A DNA stretch of 64,000 nucleotides, taken from NCBI GenBank assembly GCA_963978905.1, contig OZ022260.1:44475551-44539550 (forward strand), written 5' to 3'. Below are positions 25,275 to 38,042 of this stretch, one piece after another; the stretch's first letter is position 1; each line of letters begins with the position of its first letter. Made by a program: the position numbers and the translations under genes. The stretch comes from Trichostrongylus colubriformis (taxonomy: Eukaryota > Nematoda > Chromadorea > Rhabditida > Trichostrongylidae). The notes under the pieces were generated by a model that saw only the letters and a program-made list of their open reading frames with translations, was not told the origin of the DNA and did no database searches.

Positions 25275-27555
25275 ATGCAGTTGCTACAAATGTACAAGGT
25301 GCTATTGTTTTTGGTACTGCAATGCACCGAAAAAGGTGATGCGGACTTTAGTACATATGTGCCAGACGTTGTAGACATCCCTGCGCAGCTCGAAGCAGAT
25401 TTTCACGCAGAACTATTGCGTAATGGCCTTCACGCAGAAATCGTTGGTGAGGTGGCTGACCAAAAAAAGGAATGTGGAATTCTGCTGATGGGTGAGTTCA
25501 TTCAAAATTCCGTTTTCGATGCATCTATGTCAAATCAGGATGCCATGATTGAAAAACACTATTTAAGGTTATACCGCCTACGTTGATGGCGAGCTATTTG
25601 AAGTTGCGATCAAAGCAATTGAAAACGATCTGCAGACGTCCATTATTTCAACGTCTATCAATGAGACGCTCCAATACACGGTTGTTGCTGATTTGTTATT
25701 ACAATTAGCTAGCATTAAATGATTGTGTACAGTTGTACAAGGCGATGAAAGCAACAGTGCTGGCAGCATACAAAGCCGAGATGCGGCAGCTTTTCGATAT
25801 TCGCCGCCCCTCCACTCCTATCTATAGGTGAGCATGACTTTTGTTCATGCTTCTCCATGATTCATCCTGCCCACCAGCTCCAATAAATCTTCTAAGAAGT
25901 GTAAACTTGCGTTTTTTCCCGTTTGCTGGACTAGTGGTGCTTGGAATTGGAATGGGTCTAGGCGGTCCGCTGACCAAGGGTATAAAGAGTCTCACGCAGA
26001 AGCAGGAAGTGAAGGCACTTGAAAAGGTGATCGAGCGCTCGTTTGCTTACGTTTTCTTACGTATATACCCACACAAGGATCTTAGGAAATGACCAATGAA
26101 TGGCTTTTCCTTATGCAAACGTTCAACATGATCAGCAACACCCTGACCTTCGAAGCCTCAAGGTGAGAAGTGCATATATATTTAGCTATGGAAAAAGTAG
26201 AACGTATTGTGTTGTTTTGGAGCAGTGACGGTATTTCACCTTACGATTCGGATGTGCGTTCACATTGGTAAGGCAGCAGCTGCGTTTAAGTGTGCGCGAC
26301 ACACATGATCAGCTGTTCGCGTTTGGTAGGATAGCGGAAGAACTCATGGAGACGTCGACCAACCACAGTTTAATGCTGGCAATTCGGCGGCTTATGGGTT
26401 AGCCGTGGTTCTGCCTATTGCTTCGTTTTGTATGCATTGCGGTAGTGGTGGGTGCGTTGGCCTATAGGAGGATCTGCAAAAGGATGGATAATGCCGAAAA
26501 GATGTCTGATTTATTCAGTGGAGAAATTATGTGGATACATATCGTCTGATTCTACATATTACACATGTGCCTGACTTCCATGAAGTATGAAGCTTCACGC
26601 TGAAATGCTGTATATACAGATAAAAGGGTAAATTGATCTCTCTCCACCATAACCTGATTCTAATTGATTTTAATAACTTTCACTTTTTTCTCTGTCTTCT
26701 TCAAAGTAGGTAGACTTCAAATTAAAGGTATGGAACGGACACCGTCATAGCAAAGCGATTCCGAAGTTCCTCTAGATGGCGGCAGTGAACCTACTGCGTC
26801 TGACCCAAGGACGGAAGTATAACGAATCGGAGACCTTGCGAAACGAATTTTGCCTGAAATGGAGTGCGATGGGAACATAGGTAAGCTACACGTGTATATT
26901 AATGATGGTGAGCAATAACGCACAATGGTGTGGAGCTTGAAGGAGTGCCCCTGTGTTTCAGCGGTGTATTATCTGGTAGACGCAGAAAGAGGAGATCGGT
27001 TCTGTGTGGTGTGTGGAAAGCACAGCAATTTTCGCATGGACAAACACTTGCATTGCAAGCATAAAGTACCGGAGAACGATGACCTTTGCAAGGCAAACAG
27101 AACTGCGTGTTCAGTACACTACGCCACAGAAGCCTAGGGAGTGTTTGATTTCGATGCATTCGTGTTGCAGCTGCGGGACTGTGGCATTCCACTGCTGAAT
27201 GACGTAAGCGATAGATGTGATTAAACCTTTTCTAACTATGAATTACTAGACTGCACAGAAGCTTTCTGCGCACCCAAGTGCACACCACTCACGATCACGT
27301 TCGCCGCAGACAAAAGCTTTGGAGCAAGACACTGGGGGCATCGTTGAATGTAGCCGCAGAAACACAAGCCTAATGTGTACAAGTAAGGGCAATAAGTCAG
27401 GTGAATTGATGTCAGATTTTCAAGTTGTCAACGATAAACTTTTCTAGGATGACCGCAGTCGACCGAGATCGCAGCTAGTATATTGCTTGAATGGGATCTC
27501 CCAAAGCATTTTAAGATACGCCCCAGTACTAATCGCAGATAGTGCATGGCACTAG
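25275..27555 (+). CDS. Unrecognised multi-exon gene; putative secreted or membrane protein with signal peptide
   Basis: I do not recognise this family. Seven exons join in frame by their phases: 25275-25491, 25568-25680, 25733-25827, 25897-26026, 26086-26162, 26273-26397 and 26468 to about 26567. Donors include the canonical GTGAGT, GTGAGC and GTGAGA plus the weak GTTGTT and GTTAGC. The first exon starts with a signal-peptide-like segment (MYKVLLFLVLQC from the inner ATG at 25290). The fourth exon holds a Gly-rich hydrophobic run, FAGLVVLGIGMGLGG, followed by charged helix. The sixth contains a long amphipathic stretch. Further likely exons are at 26962-27065 (FCVVCGKHSNF, Cys/His-rich), about 27132-27200 (FDFDAFVLQLRDCGIPLL) and a terminal exon 27448-27555 ending in TAG. 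An AATAAA follows at 27720. The 5' half is well supported; exon joins after 26567 are tentative. The hydrophobic run could be a membrane segment or a fusion-peptide-like element of a captured envelope-type protein, but that is speculation. Confidence 0.6.
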
Positions 27556-27719
27556 ATCGGTATTGGCATCTCGACGTAAGGATAGGAATGTTAATATACC
27601 GTTTTACGCGACCTGTAAACAATTATGTGTATGTAGCATTTTTGTCGTCTTTTCTATGCCTACAAACGTTATTAATTCGCCGAAATTCCCAAATGTATGT
27701 AGATTCGTTGTAGACGTAG

Positions 27720-27725
27720 AATAAA
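27720..27725 (+). promoter_or_regulatory. Polyadenylation signal AATAAA
   Basis: AATAAA lies 165 bp after the proposed stop at 27553-27555, which is a plausible 3' end for the unrecognised gene. Confidence 0.5.
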
Positions 27726-29984
27726 GTATTTATCAATCCAACGCTCAATCACCGCAGTCCTTTACCCCTTTCCGACAATAGTCGTAATTGTCACATGGTA
27801 TCGTGACGATGTTTACATATTTCTACTTCAGCGAATGTTCACATGACCAGCTATTACAATCTATGTATATCCACTAGCCCTCCTTTCGTCATAAGACTAT
27901 CCACATTTACTTCCTTCGTATGCTGCATGTGCATACTTCTACTTCTTCGTGCCATCTCCGAGGCGAAGGTCTGAAACACGTTGTAAGTGTATAGTCGTGG
28001 CTGTGAAAACCACTGAGAAGAGTATGCTGCTAATCATTTATCGGACCACAATGTACGTCAACATCAATTAGTCAATATCCTCGAATGTCATTATCAGCTG
28101 ATTTTCCGTTCCTCCTTCCTAGCAAAAACACAAAAACATACTTCCTAGGCCACAAGGAATATGCCACTCCAAACTCGGGGACGAACTTGCTGTGGGAACG
28201 GAGATGTCGCGTCCACATTGTAACCTGGGATGCACGCTGCCACTTGGGTTTGGCTACACAAGTCGGTACTCGTCCTGGTGACAACAGGATATACGACGAC
28301 GCTGGGCGACGCTTTGGACTACACACCCTCTACCCCTACCGTATAATCCGTATTATGGAATGTAACTATGCTAATAGGTATACATATAGAGACACGCTGT
28401 ACCATCAGATGGAGACGTCATGAACCTTTAATCTGATAAGCGATTGCCTGGTTGTCGAGGGCTTCGCACATGGAGATGACGGATGGTCTCCGATCGTCTT
28501 TGAACCATACAGGAAGCTGTTTCCACGAGCCCTCGCATCAGCCACGCAATCAAATGTTTAGGTGAGTCATGGAAGAAACATCCATCAGCTGCTGCCGCAG
28601 TGGATCCTTTACAAAATTCACCCACATTCTCAATGAATACAAGCGCTTTTCTGATGAGTATATGTAGTGGCTTACTGGCAGCAGTTTACGTGATTGCAAG
28701 TGTATTAAGATATGAAATAAGCCCATATCAGCTAATTTTCGTTTTCATCCCATAGTTTCATGAGTATTCATCCATGCTTAACTCTTGGATAGATAACATG
28801 CCCCACGGCTGATACGTGAATGTCTTAGGTCCCTATACTTGCTTTTACTGTCACGAGACCAACGGGAAGATGACTGGCGTAGGCTGGCTCTGTTGTGGGC
28901 CGTGCCATGCATGAGGTTTCACAAGACGTATTCCGCAGGTCGTAAATCGCGTTCTTTAAAGATCTTGACAACAGCGCGATCCTTTGAACACGGTGAAAGT
29001 TGTGATTGTCGAAGACTCGAGAACTTTGAGGCAATCGTTGCTGGCGATGATCTACACAACTGTGAATTTGGCAATAGGGTGTTTATGCGCAAACTTTAAA
29101 CTTCCTTTATGTGAAAAATGGTCCAGATACCGATAAACAGTAGTTTAGGTATCGGCGCAATTTGACGCTGTGACTTTCTTTCAAGTTCTTCGAGATAATA
29201 ATTAACGACGAAAACGGGTGCCAATGTTGCTTTGGGGAAGGAGTACGCCAATCTGCTTGATGTACGACCCTACTTCTGCTTAGTTTTTGGTAGGGGAAGA
29301 GGCTTCGTACATTAAAGCTCAGGCAAAATATAGGTGTTATTGTGCGTTGTGGGTGCTAGAGATTGTAGGTTAATTTACCTCCTTTTACCGTGATACGGTG
29401 GTTCAGTGGTATTTCGATGAATACGAGTAGCTTAGCCGAGTAGAACAGAACACAGCACGTAAACGCCTTTATTATGAGCGTGACAGGAGAAGGAATGAAG
29501 CCTCGACCTCCGTGCCTGCCAGACAGTTTGAGGCCCGCCAGACGCATATTGTGGGGACATCGCATAGGTGGCGATATTGTGGGACACCACACACTTTTGC
29601 GCCACCGCTTTTCCACATGATACCATCCTACAATCATCTGATCTAAAATCATTTGAACACTCAAACGTATCTTTTTACCCAAGCCTTGATTAAAGAAAAG
29701 GGGTTCTCAACTAAGGCTCAGGCAAGAGACATGGATAATAATAGCGTACGAGCACAGTGGGGTATCCCCTCCGCTCTCTCCATTCATTGGCACCGTAGTC
29801 TCATTAGTGTGTACGGATGGATGGGTACGATGGAATTCGGTGAGAAAATAGCGGGAAAATGAGTGTCTCCTTAGACTGTATGAGCCCCTCAAAATTGTTA
29901 CGACGCGCCTTAAATAATTGATTTGGCTGCTAAAGTAGTTGGTGAAAGATTCCTACTGCGCTCGGCGTCCAGCGCAGTTCGTCT
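27726..29984. other. Intergenic with dispersed repeat pieces, no supported gene
   Basis: Around 28850-28930 is a copy of the AGACCAACGGGA repeat also seen near 48170-48240 and, inverted, near 62620-62700. Around 29430-29630 is a GC-rich block with open frames on both strands that behaves like a repeat. No exon series was found. Confidence 0.4.
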
Positions 29985-30510
29985 AGATTTTTCCCTAAGC
30001 CTCAGCTGATGGGAAGAGTCCTAACTCACCTCGCCTTCTTAAAGACACCAGAAGGAGGTAATTTTGGCCTACGGTAGAACAGACGTAGTGTGGACGAGTT
30101 CAAGTGGCCGCCATTGCACAAACTCCCCAATTTGACGCCGTGGCATGGTGCCAAGAGAAGATGTTTCTTTTATAAATTTGCTTTTTCCTTTTACTTTTTC
30201 CTTTATTCTTTCTTACACTGTTTCTAGATGTACTTACATGAATGCTAATGTAGTTGGGAATGGTCACTCCACTGCGCTGGGAGTCAGGTGTTACAACTAA
30301 TGTTGGACCGCGGCCCGTCTCCTAGCGGGCAACTCGGAAAGTCAGTGCGATGGTGTGAATGAGGCGCGAATACACACCGCAGCGATGCACTTTTGAATCC
30401 GGGTTTTTTCACCGATCATCGCTTCTAACCTTCTGCGTTCTTTACAAAATGCTCATTTCTTTGTATTTTTCCCTTGTTTCCAACCCCTTCCGGTTCCTTT
30501 AAATAAGGCT
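29985..30510. repeat. ~500 bp dispersed repeat, inverted partner at 50600-51095
   Basis: Landmarks shared in reverse complement with 50600-51095 are GTAGAACAGACGTAGTGTGG, GGCATGGTGCCAAGAGAAGA, ACACCGCAGCGATGCACTTT, TTCACCGATCATCGCTTCTA and CCCTTCCGGTTCCTTTAA. The two copies face each other across about 20 kb. Confidence 0.8.
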
Positions 30511-31564
30511 TTGGCGAAAGTACACACTTTAGTTTGCAAGGCAGTGACCATAGGATGGCAGGTGAGGGAAGGCGCGCGCAAAAGAGTGCCCAGCTACATT
30601 AGCTTCACGATACCAAAGATGGAATTTCTAACTACCGTACATGACATTCTCTTTCTCACCTATAGGTTATACAATCAAACACACTGTTTAACAGTTCGAA
30701 TTACCTAAATGTAGTCCATACTTTGCCTCGCGTAAGTATTTTCCGCCAATATGGCCCACACGTATCCGTTAAATGCGGGAAGCCAAACTATCGCCAGCAA
30801 TGATTGTCTCAGAAATCTCGAGTTTATGACAATCCCAACTTTCAACGTGCAAAATCTTCAATAGACGCGTTGCGTCCTTTAGACAGGGTTACGGTGGTTA
30901 GCAAATTTGTGGCCTGCGGATCCGCCTTGTTGTGGCTGGTATTGTGAAAAATAACGTTTGTGTGTTCCCGTAGCCATTTCGAAACTTTGATCTGTGAACA
31001 AGGTATCAAGTATCGACCTCGTACCTCAGCATAATTAATACGCGTTTGGTAGCAGAAGTTTGACACCTCGTTTACAGACAACAATTTGAAGAGGACCAAG
31101 GGAACAGCGAGTCCTTTGACTCTAGTAAGCTTTCATGCGCTCTCTCTCTCTCTATTTTATCGTGTTCAGCACTTTTCTTAACCCTGTTGTGTCCTATTTT
31201 ATTTCTTATTGCGGGAAGCCTCTTTTTGTATATTCTTCAAAATTTTTAATGAGGACAAGTTAAATATTAGTTTCGAATTTGAACCTTGCTAGTCAGTTTC
31301 ATTACTTCTCTGGACTCTGGACGCCCACCCTGAGAAATTTCATGGATCACGCCTATCTCTATGATTACGACCCCTTCCCAGTTGACCTAATACGACCCCC
31401 CCCCCCTCCGTTGAGGATAATTTTATGTAGTTAGCTTACTGTCTTAATCACTGTTTGCACGGGTATGGTTACCACAGCGACCATCAGTTCTGTGCTGAAG
31501 TCATTGAAGACCGTTGTCGAATTTTTATCGTATGCGGGGGTTGTGCACATAATTCTCGAATGTG

Positions 31565-31579
31565 GTTACTTTTACAGGA
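31565..31579 (+). promoter_or_regulatory. Probable trans-splice (spliced leader) acceptor of VAC14
   Basis: A pyrimidine-rich acceptor, GGTTACTTTTACAG, ends only 5 nt before the start ATG at 31585. No in-frame upstream coding exon is needed. In nematodes this arrangement usually marks spliced-leader addition. Which leader is used cannot be read from the sequence. Confidence 0.55.
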
Positions 31580-31584
31580 GGTTG

Positions 31585-34500
31585 ATGACAGATAATCAGT
31601 ACTTCCCGTTGACTGCAAGCATCGTGCGCACTTTAACGGACAAACTCTATGAGAAACGGAAAGCTGCTGCCCTCGATATAGAAAAGTAAGTTATCTTTAG
31701 TCATATTTCGTTTGCGCATGGAATGCTGTACGATCGCCTGGGAGTTTATAATATGTATGATATAACAGGTATAGTGTGATGTGTATGACAGCACACTAAA
31801 CTTATAATATAGTGCACCCCCTAACTCCGGGAGCACCTACGTATTTATATACTACATGTATATAAATATAGCATACCAGGCACTGCTTATACTACACAAT
31901 AACATGACCATGACGACAAACCTCGAGTCACGCGGAAGCGCTCTGACAATGCTCCAAATGTCAAGGGTGGAAGTAGCACGGTAGCCACATCGTCTTTCAC
32001 CATGGACTTCCACACTAACTATCGCAGTAACGCAGGAATTTGGCCTAGTTGTGGGCGTCTCATTTGTTATAGGTCTAACAAGTATGGGTTCAGGGTTTAT
32101 ACTGTTTACATGCTCTGCGAACACTTTATCTTTCATCTCGTCATTTAGTAAACTTTGTTTAAGAACAGCCGCAAACTATATAGCAACTTTTCCTTCCGCT
32201 AATTCTGGAAGCAAAACTTGAAGTACAGCTCATCGTGATCTTCAAACCAGCTACTTTTTTTCAGATTGGTCCGTGATCTTCATGCAACGAATCAATTGTC
32301 GCAGCTAGAAAAGCTTCTCACTGTCCTTCGAGAACTGGCTATGGCATCGAATGGCCACACTCGCAAGGGAGGTCTCATAGGATTGGCAGCAGCGGCTATC
32401 GCTCTGGGAAAGGTTTGTCGTAGATTTGCGCTTCATCAGTGGCAGCACTTTTATGTTGTCTTCTCGCTTTTTTACCTACTCGATAGACCTGGCTGGCTAA
32501 TTTTATAAAACTGAGTAAGTTATCATCTTGAATGCACTGATTCTTATACCGATAGCACAAGGTGCTATTCTCGGTGTAATCTATCAACGTTCTCTTCTGT
32601 TTCATTTAATACTTGCATACAAAGCAATTACGCGCGAAGTTTGCATTCATGCTCCTGAAGCTGCTGGCTATCCTGGCTTCCTGAGAATGGATGCAGTAAT
32701 CTGAAATGAACTAATTAACAATACGTACACATATTTCCGTTACTACCATATTATCGTTGAAAGATATATCGAGAAAAACTTGTACGTCGGCGTACATTCC
32801 TTTCAGAATGCCCCGCCCTACACAGCACACTTAATTGAACCAGTACTGTCGTGTTTCAGCGACCCGGATTTGCGTGTGCGATACTACGCATGCGAGGTTG
32901 GGAGTAATCTTTACCATTTTCCCATTTTTTTCATTCACGATGGTTAGCGACATTGCTTGTATTTCAGTCTCTTTATAATATCGTCAAGATCTGCAAAATT
33001 GCTGTGCTCGGTCACTTCGACCAATTGTTCGATGTTCTATGGAAGGTTTATAATATTCTGAACTACTATAGAACTGTGTACTTATTCGTGTATTTCCGTA
33101 TCATTCGTCACAGGAGTATTTAGTTATCTGCGGACACCGACCAAAATGTGCGGAGTGGAGCAGAACTTCTTGATCGCCTGCTAATGGTATATACCCACTG
33201 ACCTTGCTGAACTTTTTCTAATTCAAAAACTCAGGATATTGTTGTATCGAAAGAGGACTTCGATATCGCCAATTTGATGAGTCTCATCCGCGACCGGATC
33301 TACGTCCAGACGAGCTCTAATAGGAAATTCATCGTGACTTGGGTTGGAACTTGCGAACATTTTGTTATTGCCTCTTGGATAAAATATCTTCACTTCCAGC
33401 TAAACGTCATGCTCACAACACCAACTTTCAACCTGCTACCGTATGTTGCTGAGGTCTCCGACGGCCTGTTCCGGATGTTAGCCGATAGTCAACCTGCTGT
33501 TCGAGATGTTACTGAAACACTCCTGGGCCAGTTTTTGCAAGGCATCCACAATAAGCCGGAAGCTCTTAGTCATGTATGCACGTTACAGAACATAATACCC
33601 CTTTGAGCCTCTCACATTTAAAACTTTAGGGGGTTACGTAAGTTTTGTTCACAAGATAGTTACGTATGTTTTTGGAAATGGATCCCAAATGGTAAGCGTT
33701 TACGTGTTTTAGGAAGATCGATCACAAATGGTGAGCGTGCTCCTCGCTCATGCGCATGAGGATGAGCCAGCTCTTGGGAGAAAGCTCTCCCTCATATGGA
33801 TGGACGAGTTCATAAGGTGACTCGATCACGACTAACTTCACCACTGCTCTTTTTCTTTTATCTATTACGTCGATTGTGCTCATAATTGAGTTACTCGCTG
33901 TCAAACAATATTTTGCCAGGATATACAAGGAAAAGATGCTTCCATACTTATCGAGTTATCTGACCGCGGTTTTACCTTCATTGGATTGTGATGATTTAAA
34001 GGGTGAGTCGTTTCATAGAGTATATTGAATATCAGTTATGAGCCTTCTACTTTATCCATTTAGCAAAAAGTGTCAATGATTATCTCATGGTCGTCTTTGA
34101 TATGAATACCAAGATAGACGAACAAACCATGTGCTGCGTAGTTGGTTCGCTTGTTTTTTCATATCGATTGAAATTGATATTCCTCATATGGATCTGAGAG
34201 GAAGTGATTTCCAAAATTACAGTGGTTTTATCTCATGGGAATCATAATTCTCTTCAGAAGTATTGCTCAAGTTTGTTGGGTTCAAAAAGCAAGAAACGAG
34301 AATAGCTGTTCTTAACTGGATCCGACACCTGAATGCAACTGTACCTTCTCAGGTAAACGCCAGCCTTTCATAATGATTCGAGTGTTGAGAAACGAGTTGA
34401 TGAAGCAAGCGCTCCGCACTCGCAATCTGAGGGTGTGCCTCGAGGTTATCAAGTCAGCCTTCGAGCGCTCCTCTGTCTCCTAACTTATCGAAGACTTTTA

Positions 34501-37500
34501 TCTTCCAATCGTTCAAAATTCTCAACTTTCTGGTATTATTATAATTTGCTATCAGTTCATGCTTCAGCTCTTTGTACATATGGAGCAGATCTTTCCTGTG
34601 CTCTTGGGGACTCTTTCGGATACTTCTGATGAGGTCAGTTTTGAATCGATTTATGTAGATATACAGACACTTCTATGTGCCTTATTTTGGAGCCATCTGC
34701 CTTGTTTCATTTAGAGACATCGGGAGGAATAAATTCGGTAAGATTGTGTAATCTGAAAGTAGGGGTGCTTAACAGTTCAACAGTAGAAAAGAATGCAATA
34801 AAACGGCGAAAAAACCGAGAAATAGGAACATGGAACCCTCACCCTCTTCTCTCGTCCCTCTGCGCTTTAGCTAGGAGTTGTGCAGGCGAGTGAGAGGCTA
34901 AATCAGCCGGCCGCGATCGTTGTCCCGCCATCGCCGGCAATTCGCTCGGCTGATGAACTGCAGGACGGCTCGCCGTGCTACGGGATTGTGATAAGACCAT
35001 AAGACCCCGACTCGCCCTTTTCAGTGCGAGTTTCGCTACATATAACCTTTTCTGAAGTGGAAATTTGTTCTCAGAGAGCATCTATCCCCAGTTTTTATTG
35101 CCTCCTTATCCCTTCCGATGCCTTCAAGAGCTTTTGCAATTAAAGAATTTTTAGAGGCACCGCGCAAGGTAAGGACAAAGTTACTACTCGGAAGGCATGC
35201 TCGCTGAAAACAAACGCTTTAGTTCGGAAAAGTTGTGCGGCAAACTGTTGCGGTTGCATTGCAAAGAAGCGGCTTGGGGTCTCGAGCCGCATTTATGCTT
35301 TGCGTAGCAATTTCGTGTGCTCACCGCTGACCACGGCGGAATTTTGGTGACACGCTCTGTTTGTAAAGCGCTCGACCCAACCACACTACAGTATGATGAT
35401 CATGGCGGGAGACCAGGAACTCGAGTCCGATTAATTTGAGGCCATGCCAAGACTCAAATTTGAATTAGTGTGTCCTCGTCACGAACACCATACTGTAGCG
35501 TGGTTGGGTCGAGCGTTTTACTTACAGAGTGCTGTCGTGTGATCGGCGGCGGGCCCATGATTTTGCCGCCGGCGTCGGTGCGCAAGGATGCGCCCTTATC
35601 ACAATTCCACTGCCCTGCGAGTCGCAGTGCCACGCATTAGCCGGACTTGCCTGTAGGGCGAGACAAAGGTGGTGTGTAGCTGACTTGGCCCGCCGCCCGT
35701 CTTCATCTATCCCACTAGCTAGTGAGATTTAAGTAACTCCGGTCGGTCGTCATTTTCCGCATTGCTTTAATTTTTTCAACTTAGGTGTTGCTTCTTGATC
35801 TCCATCTTTTGTCGGATATATGTCAGTCGAACACGGACCGCTACGATGTCAACTTATCTGGTTTTAATTTGAGCGAAGACACCATCAAAAATGTCAGTCA
35901 TCGGTTAAAAGCTTGAACTCGTTATTTGCGGAAATATTTTCAACGCCTTCCTATACAGCTCGCACCGGTATCTCCTTCTCTGGTTAAATTTGCTGTCAGC
36001 CTCCTGGAAATGTTCCGTGCAGAACCAGCCCTCCTCAACGACAGAGGAGTTCTTATTATCCGGTAACTACTATCGATCAGGCCGCGATTACACCTTGTGA
36101 ACAATTCGCATTCCGTTAACAATCAACTTCGGACACATAGCGATCCAACGACGCTGCTAATTTGCAAATCGCACAATCACAGTTGCCGACACATGATGTA
36201 CGCGAAATCTTTGTGTTGGTTTGCTGGGAATGGCAACAGAGCAGACTTGCGGAGAGGAACAACGGACAACAGAAATGCGAGTTCTGGTGCTGACTATTTT
36301 GCATACCCTACTTGTCAAGGGCAAAGCGATTGTGCGATTCTGCAACTCGTGTAATCGTAGTTTCCATAGCGTGATCGCGGCCTTATTTTTTTTTAGATTC
36401 AAAATTATTTTTAACTGCTCAGATTAGCATTGGAAAGCGTTTTTAGGCAATTGTGTCTTCTGATGGAGCCAGCACACATATATCGTGCACTCTGCGTATT
36501 ACTCCTGCGAGAACAAAGCCTCACTTTCATTCAGGTGAGGCATTTAATTCCGGATTCACTGTTTTTTTGGTTCTGATTTGACTCACTACTCTGATGTTTT
36601 CTGGATTTCAGAATGCTGTTTCAATGTTACATGGGGTTTTGCTAACAGCCACTGAGCTGTTCATTCTGCGCGATCAACTAAGGAAGCTGGATGGAAAGGT
36701 GTGGAATCCTCCGTTTTCTTCCTATGCTTTGCTTCAAAGCTTATCTATTTGTGTTCAAAAATTGATAATTTGTTACAAATGAACTCAATATTAAGGGCAT
36801 AAGAGTTTGGTGTTAGGGAAACTGTAGATTTACTAACTGCCAAAAAGTAAGAATTTCGATTGCTTGAGTGTATGGTATACGACAACAGCAAACGGGTTCT
36901 TTTTACTCTTGTCTTCAGGACTCAATATCGCTATTTGAATGCGTTTTCCGATGCTGGTGCTACCGGCCAATCGCACTGCTTGGATTATGTCTTTTGTCGC
37001 AAAACTATGCGCAAGCGGCCGAAATCGCCCTGCTCTTATCAGAGGTAACGTTATCATGTTGGAGTCAGTTTTAGTTCTAAATATGTATTGAAAAGTGTGA
37101 AATTAAATTTCGGCAAAATTTACGAAACATGCAGAAATAATTGAGGGAAATTTTTTGCTTCAGCGACGCAGAGAGTTGCCCCCTACGAGGTCGGCGAACC
37201 CGCCTCATTAGGGCCACCGCGGTAAAAAAAAAACCTGTAAATTGCTGGTAAACATATCGTGCAATGGGAATTGCAGCACTGAGCCATCTACTATTGTTTT
37301 GTCTTTAGCTCTGTACGTGTCTTTCAGGTGGATATGACGTTGGACGTACTTGTTGAGATTGACAAACTAGTCAATATGATAGAGAGCCCTGTGTTAGCAT
37401 GTAAGTGTTCGATCTCTTTTTTAGTGGTCAAATCACCCGAGCGAGGCGATATAGTCATATTATGAAGTGATACCTTCGGTTTGTTTTCCCTTGTTATTTG

Positions 37501-38042
37501 ATAAGTGGAAGCTAGTGACTCGCATGACCTTAGTTTGAACCCCGATATTTATGTTCGGTTCGTAATTATTTGAATTGAATTTGATTTTCTTCCTCTTTGC
37601 TTTCGTCACTTGATCGATTTTGCAGATGTTCGGATGGACCTGCTGTCGGCAAGTCACCAACGTTCTCTTTCAACCGTGCTCTCGGCTTTGCTAATGTTAA
37701 TGCCACAATCTGATGCTTTTCATACACTACACAAACGTTTACAAGCAGTTCCTGCCCTTACCATCATTGGGTGAGTTTTCACCGAAGCTTCCTTTATACC
37801 ATGAGCACGAGTTATAACGACCACTACAATCACTAACCGTTTCGTGCAGTAACATACACCTTGCGATCAATCTGAAAGCTTGCTCGCTGCTCTTGGCTGT
37901 AGAGCCTTCACTGAATCCGTATTTTGATTTTCAACGATTGTGGCGATGCAACGGTGGCGCCTTGCTGCAAAATTCCTCTACTATTCAGTTGCCAGAGACG
38001 CGCCAATTTCATCCATTTTTCTATTGTGTTGATGAACATTGA
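31585..38042 (+). CDS. vacl-14: VAC14 homologue, scaffold of the PIKfyve/Fab1-Fig4 complex
   Basis: HEAT-repeat scaffold that holds the PI3P 5-kinase PIKfyve and the phosphatase Fig4 together on endolysosomal membranes to control PI(3,5)P2. Twenty exons: 31585-31685, 32265-32412, 32807-32896, 32968-33045, 33124-33186, 33235-33342, 33400-33573, 33713-33816, 33920-34002, 34064-34144, 34258-34352, 34556-34633, 35785-35892, 35959-36062, 36447-36534, 36612-36698, 36919-37044, 37328-37400, 37626-37770, 37850-38042. They sum to 2127 nt, exactly 708 codons plus TGA; human VAC14 is 782 aa. Signature stretches are [20 protein letters not shown] (residues about 13-35), [15 protein letters not shown] [65 protein letters not shown] and [18 protein letters not shown]. 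The PIKfyve-binding N-terminus is at about residues 65-165 and the Fig4-binding region at about 440-640. The C-terminal tail is short and diverged. Several donors are weak (GTTGGG, GTTGGA, GTTCGC), but the protein match fixes them. Confidence 0.95.
34838..35735. repeat. Repeat cluster inside VAC14 intron 12, including a small inverted-repeat element
   Basis: This GC-rich block fills the 1.15 kb intron between the 34633 and 35785 exon ends. At 35369-35517 the arms GCTCGACCCAACCACACTAC and, on the opposite strand, GCTCGACCCAACCACGCTAC flank a 100 bp core. Around 35565-35595 the words GCCGGCGTCGGTGCGCAAGG resemble the cores of the AGGCCG palindromic MITEs. The open frames here are not exons, because VAC14 exons 12 and 13 join in phase across the block. 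Confidence 0.7.

Noticed and set aside
27004..27198. BED or THAP-type zinc finger in the 27 kb Cys/His-rich segment
   Set aside because: Cys-X2-Cys followed by His residues is present, but spacing and flanking aromatic residues do not match either domain.
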